From contig CP133159.1 of assembly GCA_030913385.1 (NCBI GenBank), positions 1,758,584-1,822,583 on the forward strand: a stretch of DNA of 64,000 bases. Direction: 5' to 3'. Position numbers and translations under genes: made by a program. Below are positions 8,728 to 20,700 of the stretch, piece by piece. Under the pieces are notes generated by a model that was given only the letters and a program-made list of their open reading frames with translations, had not been told where the DNA came from and searched no databases. Position 1 is the first letter of the stretch. Each line of letters opens with the position of its first letter. The DNA comes from Cytophagaceae bacterium ABcell3. GTDB lineage: Bacteria; Bacteroidota; Bacteroidia; Cytophagales; Cytophagaceae.

Positions 8728-11700
8728 ATGATAAAGTTCATTCTTTCATTCGGACTGATTTTTTTTGCTTTAGGATTTCAGTCTAACGCCCAAAACATAA
8801 CCATTACAGAACCTAACGGTGGGGAGACGCTTTTTGCTGGTAGTTCCACGAACATTCGATGGACTAGCTCAGATGTTTCTTCTTCAGTGACCATTGAGTA
8901 TTCTGTTGATAATGGTGATAGCTGGACACTTATCACGGGAGGGGTTAGCAACTCTGGGTCATATAGTTGGACTGTACCTGATGATGTTTCCGAAGAATGC
9001 TTGGTAAGGGTAAGTGACCATGCTGATCAAAGCGTTTTTGGTATAAGTGAGGAAGTTTGGACTATAAAACACCCATATATCAACCTTACCTCTTTTAATG
9101 GAGGAGAAGAAGTTGAGGGATGCAGCCAACAAACCATTTCCTGGGAGGCTGAGGGTTTAAGCAACAGGGTTAGGTTGTATTACTCTTTTGATGGCGGAGC
9201 AACCTGGACTTATATCACCAACCCTTTGAGCTCAAATAGTACTTATAACTGGACTGTACCTTCCATAGAATCCGAGAATTTTAAAGTACGTGTTCAAGAT
9301 CAAGGTAACAGTAGCTTTAGCGACGAAAGTGAAGGTACCTTTACAGTTACCAAACCTGAGGACCACCTTCAATTGACTTCTCCTAATGGAGGTGAAACAT
9401 GGTCCGCAAGCTCTATTAGGACTATAACCTGGAATTCTGTTGGTGATATCGGGAATGTTTCTATCAGGTATTCTACTAATGGAGGGGAAAACTGGAGTTG
9501 GGCTCGGAATGCAGAGGGGCAGAATGCCAGCAATGTTTCCAATACCGGAAGCTATGATTGGCTGATTCCTGATATGTCTGCATCGTCTTCATGTCTGGTT
9601 CAGGTGCAAGAGCAGGGCGATGCGTGTAACATAGATATTAGCAACAATACCTTTACCATTGACAACAGTCCCTCAATTACCGTCACAGAACCTGCAGAAG
9701 GGGAAACATGGTATGTAGATAGAAGTTATACGATCCGTTGGACTGCATCAAATTTGCCTACAAATTTTGTGGCTATTGATTACTCTACAGATAATGGTTC
9801 GACATGGCACGTCGTTACTGAATCTCAAACGAATAGTTGGGGTACTTATAATTGGACTATTCCTGATGATGTGTCATCTCAATGTTTGATTCGCGTTAAA
9901 GCAAGAGATAATGACGCTATTACCAGTATTTCTCCTGGCCACTTTACTATAGCACAACCTTCGGTAGAATTGACTTCTCCTGTAGGGGGAGAGGTCATTG
10001 CAGGTTGCTCTTCTTTTCCTATTACATGGGAACAAGAAGGAATTCAAAGCAGGGTTCGGCTTTACTATTCTTTAGATGAAGGGAACAACTGGATTTATAT
10101 AACCAACCCTTTGGTAGGGAATTCCTCATATAATTGGTCTGTCCCTTCGGTAGGAAGCGATAAAATTAGAATTAGAATAGAAGATAACAACAACTCAGCT
10201 GTTAACGATGAAAGTGCTTCCAACTTTAGCATTACTAGGGGAGATAATTATATAGATTTAGTTTCTGGGAACGGAGGTGAAATTTGGCCAGCAAGCTCCA
10301 TTCAAGAAATTACTTGGAATTCTACTGGAACTGTAGGAAATGTGAATATCAGGTATTCTACCAATGGAGGCAGCAGTTGGTCATGGGCTAGAGACCCTTC
10401 CGGATCTAATGCTAGCAATGTCCCTAATGCAGGTTCTTTTGAATGGCTGTTGCCCGATAATGTTGAGTCATCTAATTGCCTGATACAAATTACTGACCGG
10501 TCAAATAATTGTTTAAGGGGCTATAGTGACAGCTTTTTTACAATTGATGACAGTCCAACGATATCTGTTACTGCACCGGAAGAAGACGACATTTGGTATA
10601 TAGGCAGAAGTTATACGATCCGATGGAGTGCTTCAAACCTCCCTACCAATTTTGTGGCTATTGATTATTCTACAGATAATGGTTCTACATGGAAAGTAGC
10701 AACTGAGTCTCAAACTAATAGCTGGGGAACTTTTAACTGGACAGTTCCTGACGAAGTGTCAGATGAATGTTTAATCCGGGTTAAAGCCAGGGATGATAGT
10801 ACTATTTATAATCTCAGTAACACATTTTCTATTGCTCCCCGTACCCTTACCTTAACTTCTCCAATAGGAGGAGAAGAAATCGAAGGGTGTACTACTTTTC
10901 CTATTACTTGGGAGCATGAGGGAATCCAAAGTAGGGTAAGACTCTATTATTCTTTGGATGAAGGAGAAAATTGGATATATATAACAAATCCACTTGCCGG
11001 CAATTCAGGAAACTCATTTAACTGGAATGTTCCTTCTGTAGGTACTGGAAATATAAGGGTAAGGGTAGAAGACAGTAATAGTTCAGAGGTTTATGATGAA
11101 AACAGTGAAAATGTATCTGTCAGCCGAGGGGATAATTATTTAGATTTGGTTGCTGGCAATGGGGGAGAGACTTGGCCGGCAAGCTCTATACAAGAAATCA
11201 CTTGGAACACTACCGGAACTGTAGGAAATGTGGATATCAGATATTCTACCAATGGGGGGAGTAGTTGGTCTTGGGCTAGAGACCCTTCCGGGTCCAATGC
11301 TAGCAATGTCCCTAACACAGGTTCTTTTGAATGGCTTTTGCCTGATAATATAGAATCATCTAATTGTCTTCTACAAATTTCTGAGCGGTCAAATAATTGT
11401 AATGTAGACTTTAGCGACGAGTTTTTTACTATAGATAATAGCCCTACCATTTCTGTGACTGCACCGGAAGAAGCTGATGAATGGTTTGTGGGCAGAAGTT
11501 ACACGATCAGGTGGAGTGCCTCAAACCTTCCTTCTAATTTTGTAGCCATTGATTTTTCTACAGATAGTGGTTCGACATGGCAGGTAGCAACAGAGTCTCA
11601 AACTAATAGCTGGGGGACTTTTAACTGGACAGTTCCTGACGAAGTTTCTGATCAATGCCTGATACGGGTTAAAGCACGTGATGATGCCACAATTTATGGT

Positions 11701-14700
11701 ATAAGTCATCTATTTGAAATTGTACCACCTACTGTTACTTTGCTTTCCCCTACAGGAGGAGAGTCATGGCCAGGGTGTACGCAAAACCAGATCAGTTGGG
11801 AGCATGAAGGGATTCAGAGTAGGGTAAGGCTGTATTATTCTTTAGATGAAGGGAATAACTGGATTTATATTGCGAACCCTTTGGCAGGGAACTCCGGGAA
11901 TACCTATAACTGGACCGTGCCGGCTGTGGGAACAGATAAAATTAGGGTTAAAGTAGAAGATCAGAATAATTCGGCAGTGAGCGATTCGAGTGCTGCCAAT
12001 TTTACTTTGTCTAAAGGTTCAAACTACCTGACAGTTACTGCTCCCAATGGGTTGGAAGAATTTTCTTCCAGTACCATGCAAGAGATCACTTGGACTACCA
12101 CTGGGTCAGTAGGAAATGTTACAATCAGATACTCTACTAATGGAGGTGAAAGCTGGACATTGGCTAGGGATAATGAAAGCTCAACCGCAAGCAATATTCC
12201 TAGTACAGGTTCTTTTTTATGGCAGGTTCCGAATAATGTTAGCTCTGACAGATGCATTATTCAAATCCATGAGCATAATAACAGCTGCAATATTGATTTT
12301 AGTGATGATTTTTTCACTATTAATGATGACCCAGTACTGACACTTTCTTCGCCACTGCCTGGGGAAACACTCTTCTATGAGCAAAATAAAACCATTCGCT
12401 GGAACTCAACTAACCTGCCTAACAACAGGGTCGATTTGGAGTACTCTCTTGACGGTGAAGAATGGATACCAATAGCTAGTAACCTTTCTGCCAACTCTTC
12501 AAGGAACTGGACTGTGCCTGCAGAAATGTCAAATACTGCTTATGTTAGGGTCAGTGTGCGGGACTATCCAGAGGTTTATGATGTCAACTCAGAACCATTT
12601 TACATAAAACCACCTCAGGTTCAAGTGCTCACTCCCAATACAGGGGAAGAAAACTGGTTGGTAGGGGAAAACAGGAATATTACTTGGTCTTCTACGGCGC
12701 TTTCTTCAAATGCATTAATGCAAATTGAGTTTTCGGACGATCTTGGAGAGTCATGGTCGTTGATCGTCGATTCAATTTCCAATTCTGGTTCTTATATATG
12801 GACTATTCCTGATATTTCAACCTCCTCCCGGTGCTTAGTAAAAGTTTCATCCATGTTATATCCTGAGAGTTATGATGTGAATGACAATGCCTTTACTGTA
12901 ACCAGGCCTGTTGTGGGAATCACGGTGCCTAATGATGGACAGTTATGGTACATTGGAGAATCCAGGTCTATCCGATGGGAAGGCATGGGCAGTGCTCCAA
13001 ATGTAAGGCTAGACCTCTCCTCTGATGGTGGGCAGACATTTTCGCCTATTGTAGAATCGACACCTAATAATGGTCAATATTATTGGTTTATATCTTATGA
13101 TGTTGCTCCTTCTGAAGATTCATACATTCGTATCATTGATTTGGATGATCCTACCAATGGCGACACAACGGACGTGCCTTTCACCATTGCCAAACCTATT
13201 ATCACACTTAGTGCTCCAGCGCCTTCTGAAACCTTGTACTTAGGTCAAACCAAGTCCATCAGTTGGGACAATACGGGCATGAGCAATGCAAAGGTGAAAA
13301 TTGAGTATTCTGTGGATAGCGCCGAAAGCTGGTCTGAAATTGCGCTTGTCAATAATACTGGATCATACGAATGGTCAATCCCTTCTTCTCTAACACCTTC
13401 AGACCATGCATTGCTTAGGGTAAGTGATGAAAATGATGCTTCTATTTCGGATGAGGTTTATATAGAGGTGGTCAAACCTTCTATAACCGTTGTTAATCCT
13501 AATGGTGGTGAAACGGTATTTTTAGGTCAAGACAGGTTGATTACGTGGCAAAAAGATGGTGCTTTTTCGCCTAATGTAAGTATAGATTATTCTCCCGATA
13601 ATGGAAGTACATGGGAAGAGGTGGTTGAAAGAATAGCCAATAACGAATCTTATACTTGGACTGTACCAACTACCCTTGAGCCTGGTAGTGCTTATTTAAT
13701 TCGTATACGTGACGAAATAGATACCACTATTGTAGATGTCAGTGATGCGCCATTTACTGTAGAACAGCCATCGCTTACTGTTACGGCGCCAAACGGGGGG
13801 GAAATTTATTACAATGGCGTTTCTAGGGCTATTCGTTGGAACTCCCGTGGGTTGGGAAGCTCAAGGGACTTAGAAATTAACCTTACTACGGTAGATAGTA
13901 CCAACGTCATGCTTATTGCAAGTGGAACACGTAACTCTGGTAGCTTTAACTGGGCCATTCCTCAAGACTTGGCACCTGGGGAATACCTGATTAAAATTAA
14001 CGACCTCACAGATACTGGCATCTTAGATTATAGTGATGCTCCTTTTACTATTTCCAAACCTAGTCTATCTTTGGTAACCCCGAGTGGTGGCGAAAACTGG
14101 TATAATGGGCAGGTTCGGCAAATCAGGTGGAACTCTACCGCTTTGCCAAGGTTTAGCGAAATCAAAATTGAATACTCGCTAGACCAGGGTACTAGTTGGG
14201 AAACGATTGCTGCGAACACCAATAATACCGGCTCATTTTTCTGGACTGTGCCAACGGAATTTACAGGGGCGGCCTTAATGAAGATTTCAAGTCTTGTTTT
14301 TGACGAGGTTTACGATATAAGCCATAGTACTTTCAATATATTCGAGCCAAGGGCGGGAGATGAATTTGAAACTGCAATTGCTTTGGGTGCGTTGCCTCTA
14401 TCGCTTTCTGATACCACTCGCTTTTACTCTGCTCAATACACAGGGCCGAACAGTCAGCCTTCTGGTGATATCTTTTACTCTTTTACCATTCCTGAAGAGT
14501 CGGATTCTGTTAGCTTTTCATTAACTGCCAGTTTTCAGGCGATAATGCATATCCTATCTTCAGAAACTGACCATGTTGTGAGCAGTCCAGTAGGTAGGAA
14601 CATTGAATATGGACTGAGGGATTTGACTCCTGGTAGTACCTATTACCTGGTGGTAGAGGGTAGCAATAATAACTCCGGAAACTTTAACTTAAACATAAAC

Positions 14701-17700
14701 AGCCATTTGCCAGCGCCTGACCTCAGTGTGAGTGCTGTGACTGCCAATCAGTCTAATATTTCGCCGGGCGACAGTATTACTGTTTCATGGGAAATTGAGA
14801 ATATTGGAGAAGGCTTCTCCACCATTGATTGGGTTGAGCGCATTTATATGCAGACGGTCGATGGGCAAGACCGTACCCAAATAGCACAGTCCTCTTTCGC
14901 TAACGACGACACTTTGTTTACTGGGGGAGTTTGGGAAAGAAGTGCAAAGATTGAAATTCCTTCCCAGGTGACTTTGGGAGATGAAGGAGTATTTGTTGTA
15001 GAAATTATTCCAGGGCCATCTATTACCGAAGTTCCGGGTGGAGAAGCGAACAATATTGCGGTGCAGGATACGCCTTGGTCTGTCATTAGGATCTTATCCA
15101 TTGAGTTGTCTTCTGATGAGATAACCGAAGGAGACGAAAATGGCATAAGTGTTAGGGTAAACAGAAGTGGGTCTTTAAGTGATCCTGTAGAAGTAACTAT
15201 TGGCCTAAACGATCCAGATAGATTTACCTTCCCTTCCATAGTTACCATTCCATCGGGTAGGGCTGGTGCTAGTTTTACATTGACGGCTCCAGATAATGAC
15301 CTGATTGAAGGCGATATCGTGGATGTCTTGAGCGTTTCTTCTGATGGTTTTACAACTGCAGAGGCGGATATCACATTGATAGATAATGATAAACCTTCCT
15401 TGACAATCCAAGATTTGCCATCAGAAGTAACCGAGGGTGACAGTGTTACCTTTAGGGTTGAAACTAATCTGGCACCTGTTCAGCCTTTAGAAGTTTTCTT
15501 GAGCGCTTCCCCTTCAAACCGTTTTCCTTTGCCTGCTTCTGTAATAATTCCAGAAGGAAGTTTGTCGGTAGAGGTTACGGTCAAGATTGAGGATAATGAT
15601 ATCCCTGAACTTGATGTTGATGTTGCTATTATTGCCTCTGCGTCTAATCATTATACAGCCAATGGGTCAGTCCTAGTGTTGGATAATGATGTGCCAGGCC
15701 TTGAGCTTATTTTGCATTCAGATGTTATCTCGGAAGGAGCAGGCGCGCATGCTACTCAAGCTACACTACGAAGGACGGAGGGCAGTAATCCGATTGCTTT
15801 CAACACACACTTATCTGCCAGCATTCCTGATAATCTTATCATGCCTTCTTCCATTCCTATGGCTGCCGATGTAAATGAAGTGACTTTCACCATTGGTGCC
15901 ATTGATAATGATTTGGCCGAGGGCGACCGGGACATAGAAATAACTGCTTCTGTGTTTGTCAATTCATGTGGCTGTAATGTGCCTGAAACTTCTGCTGGGC
16001 ATGTTTCTGCTGTTCTAACAGTTACAGACAATGATGGGCCTGCGCTAACTTTAACTACGAACGAACTTACGCTTCCTGAAGGAGTGGATATGGCTGGTGA
16101 TTTAAGGGTTACCAGAAACACGCCTTCTGATGAACCTCTGACAGTGCAACTGTCATCCTCAGATGAAGAAAGGGCCATAGTGCCAGAAACCGCTACCATA
16201 CCTGTAGGGGAGTCTTTTGTGGAAGTCCCAATTACCACTATTGATAATGGGATTTCTGATGGAGATCACCAAGTTTATTTTTATGCAAAAGCACCGGAAT
16301 ATTCTACCGGTTCGGTATGGATCATGGTGACAGACCAAAATATCCCTGACTTGCAAATTGCTAGTGTAGGTTTAAACAATCATAACATACAGGCTAATAG
16401 CATTTTTAATTATACTGTAACGGTTAAGAATACTGGATTTGCAACGGCGCCTTCCGGGATAGTAGTGAGAGGCTACTTGTCGAAAAATAATAGGGTAGAT
16501 GCATCGGATGTGATGGTCAGCGAAGATATAATCCCTTCGTCTATTGTTGCGGGCGGTACTGCTCAAATACAAAATGCTGTTCAAGCGCCTAATTTGCCGG
16601 GTGGACATAATTTAATTTTCCAAGTCAATCCTGATGCTGTTATCAATGAGCTTTTATATACGAATAATGTTTCTGACCCGGTACAGATTAATATCAATGC
16701 AGATTACGCTGCCACGGCAACTGTTGTAAATGATTATTTTTTAAGAGGGCAAGCAGTCCCGATAAATGGTACGGCTACTAGACATGATGGCTCTTTGGCT
16801 GCTAATGAGGAAGTGGAAGTTTATATTATTACCAATGGGTTAAGGAGAACCCTTACGGCAATGACCGACGATAATGGGAATTACAGTACCGAGTTTGTGC
16901 CACTAGAAAGAGAAGCAGGACACTATATCGTTGGCGCAAGCTACCCAGGAATGAGTTTGTCAGATGAACAGGACAGTTTTGATATACTTGGGTTAAGGGT
17001 AAATAATAATCGTGTGCCGGAGTTTAAGGTTACTGTGGACGATACCATCACTGGCTCTATCTCTGTCAGGAATATGAGCAATAGAACCCTGACAAACTTT
17101 ACCATTGCTCCTGGTAATTCCATGCCAAATGGAGCTCAAATTCTTTTTGATACCCTTGCTTCCTTTGAAGGAAACGCAACCGTTAATCTTCCTTATCTGG
17201 TAACAGGGACGACTTTATCACCAGGTGTTAATTTTGAGGTGGCAAATATGTTGGGTGTCGCCGACGAAGGGGTGGTTCAAGAGGTGGATGTGTTTTATTA
17301 TTGTCAGGCACCTAACGCTTTGTTGGAGCCAGATCAACGAAGATTGGATATAAGAGCTTCTTCCAGTACAAGGGATCGACTGGTAGAACTGAATATTGTT
17401 AACAGAGGCCAAGGAGAGTCTGGCGAGCTATCAATAGACTTGCCCCAGCTTAACTGGTTGAGAAGTGTAACCCCAACGACACTTCCTTCCTTGTCTTCTG
17501 GCGATACTGCTGTTGTTATTTTACGTTTCCTTACCCTTGAGGAGGTGCCTTTTAATTATCCGGTGAGTGGAAGTATGGCAATAAACTCGCCTAACAGCGA
17601 TTTTGTACGTATTCCGTTTACTTTTGAAAAAGTATCTGAGTCAACTGGGGATTTGGTTGTAGATGTAACCAATCAGTTTACTTATTATTCTGAAGATGAA

Positions 17701-20700
17701 CCTAAGGTAGAAGGAGCTTTTGTAAGGGTTAGGAATTATTTTTCAGGGGAACTTTACGCTGAAGGGTACACCGATGAACATGGCATTTTTGAGGCGTTTG
17801 ATATTCCTGAAGGTAGGCACCGTATTACTGTTGAAAAAGACAAACACTTGTCTTATAATAATACGGTTAATATTAATCCAGGCGAGGTTACGAATACTTC
17901 TGTATTTATTAACTACCAAGCCATTACATTTAGCTGGTCGGTGGAGCCAACTGCTATACAAGACGAGTATGATATAACGCTGGTTGCAGAGTTTGAGACC
18001 CATGTCCCTATGCCAGTGGTAACGGTAGATATGCCAGACGAAATGCCGCAGCTTTTTGGGTCGGAGGTTTATGCTTTTAATGTTGTATTAACAAACCATG
18101 GACTTATTGCGGCGGAAGATGTTGCACTGAACTTGCCGGACTCAGATTCGGAATATGAGTTTGTTTCTAATTATGAACCTGCACGCCTACATGCCCAGCA
18201 GAGCATTCAAGTGCCGGTGGTTATGCGCAGGAGGGGGAGTCAAGAAGAAAAGTCCGCCTCAGGTGGTGGGGCTTCTTTAAAGGATGTTTCTGACTTTTTA
18301 GGAATAGACGCCCCACGTTTCAGTCAAAAGTCTTCCGGAGGAAACTGTTCAGATTTTGTAGGAGTAGTTTATTGGTACAAGTGTAACATAAGTAACGGAT
18401 TGTGGCAACAAGGTGGGAAAATGTTTACATATTCTGGCAGAACCTGTCCTGGTTCAGGAAGACCATCAGGAGGATTTTACACAGGACCGGGAGCTAGTGG
18501 TAATCCCGCAGTCCCTAATTGTGCGTCGTGTCCTCCTCCCTCTGGCTCAGGAACAGGTAGCACACCTGAGTTCTCGACAAGCAGAAGTAGTTGTGTAGAT
18601 TGCATTAATGATTTGATTGGAGTGGCTTCTTGCCTTCCTATTCCTGGTGCTACTGTTATAGGTACAGGCTCATGCGTTTTCGGAAATTATAGAAGTGGAG
18701 GAGGGGCATTAGGTTATATACCGTGTATCCCAGGCTTAATCCCTAGCCCTATTGGTTGTGCGAAAGGTATAGCTGATGCTACAAGGTCATGTGCTACAAC
18801 TCAAACCGCTGGTCCTGCTCCAAAATCTTCAGATGACCCTGCAAGCGGACTGTTTCAGCAAATCAGTGATAACCTTGATATGGTTATTGAGTCCTATGAA
18901 CGTGAAGAACTTTGGGCAAGGGAGTACTTTGGCAACTTGGTTGAAAGTGATGCATGGAGAGACCTCTCTTCAAAAATTGATGGGTATGTCGTTAACTTAG
19001 ACAGCATACCTCTTAGTTACCAAACAGATGTCCTTGCAGAAATGCAAGGGTATGATATTTCCCAGTCAGCTATAAAAGACTTTTTTGTCCGGTGGAACCT
19101 GTCCATCGAAGCCCTCGATAATGATGTTATGGAGCCTAATGACGAATATGGCGATATCATCAACTGGAACTATGTCAAAGAACTGTCCGATGAAATCATT
19201 GAGGCCATGGAAGAAGCTGAATCGTTAGGTTATGAGTCTCTATACGATATGTATGTGGCAAATATTGAGGCTGTAGATGAAATTATAGAAGGACAGTCCA
19301 ATGCAGTTTGTGCTACTGTTAAAGTTCAGTTTAGTCAACAATTGACTATGACTCGTGAAGCTTTTGAAGGAACATTGGATATCTTTAACGGCCACCCTAC
19401 AGACCCAATGGACTCCCTAACTGTAAATATTCGCATTACAGATGAAAACGGCGTACCTAGCAATGATCTTTTTGAAATACAGGTTCAGTCCTTGGACAAT
19501 GTTTCAGATATAACTGGTACGGGGGCTATTGCTTCCCAACAAAACGGCCTTGTTAAGTTCTTGTTTATTCCTGTGCAGCATGCAGCGCCTGAGGTGCCTA
19601 AAGAATATAATTTTGGAGGGTCTGTGCGATACTTTGACCCTTATGCGCAGGCAATGGTTACACTGCCTTTGGCGGATGTGCCATTGATGGTAAACCCAAG
19701 TCCAAACCTGATGTTGCATTATTTTATGGAGCGTAACATTTTAGGCAATGATCCATTTACTGATGTTGTTGAACCATCTATTCCGGCAGAATTGGCGGTA
19801 ATGGTAGAAAACCACGGTCATGGCCCGGCAGTAAATATGTTAATATCTTCTGCTCAGCCGGAAATAATCGAAAATGAAAAAGGTCTGGCTATAGATTTTG
19901 AAATCGTTGGTTCAAACTTTCAGGGAGAACCTAAAAACTTAGGTGTTACGAATATCAATTTTGGAACGATTCCTCCGCTGGAAACCCGGATAGGGCAGTG
20001 GTATTTTACAAGTACTTTGCTAGGAAAATTTGTGAGTTACCAAGCTGATGTGGTGCATTCCAACAGTTTTGGAAACCCTGAATTAAGTCTGGTGAAAGGT
20101 GTTAAACTTCATGAGCTCACTAAGAGTATTAAGGCTTATGGCCCTGAAGAAGACAATATCAATGACTTCCTGGTCAATGATGTGTTTGACATAGACGATA
20201 CTCCTGACATTATTTATTTCTCGGAAGGAAAACGTACTGAAACTGTTTACGAAGCAGAATCGGGTAGTTTCTCTGCACCGGTTTCTCCTGCTAATTTGAC
20301 AAATACCTTAACACTCACAGCATCTGAAAAAGGGTGGAACTATATAAGGCTTGACGACCCTGGCAACAACCGCTACGATCTCGTAAGTGTCACAAGGGAA
20401 GATGGTCAGGAAATCCCGTTGGATAACGCATGGCTTACTTTCGTGACGCTGCCAGTTAGTAGGCCGCCTAACTATGAAAATAAGTTTCACTTTGTGGACA
20501 AGCTGGACTCTTTAGAGCCTGTTGAGTATACCGTGGTTTGGAAGAGAAAAGATACTGGTGTGCCTTCTGTTGTCAGCATCGAAGGTGTTGCAGAGCCAGT
20601 AACTGCCGAACAGGTTGAAAAGCTAACTGTGGTTTTCAATACTGAGATAAACCCTTCTACTTTTACAATTGATGACCTTAACTTGGCTTTCCAAGGAGGG

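Noticed and set aside
15756-16238. Long minus-strand frames within the giant gene (e.g. 14844-15374, 15756-16238)
   Set aside because: Shadows of a well-supported coding sequence; Ser/Thr/Val-rich reverse reading of Calx-beta repeats.
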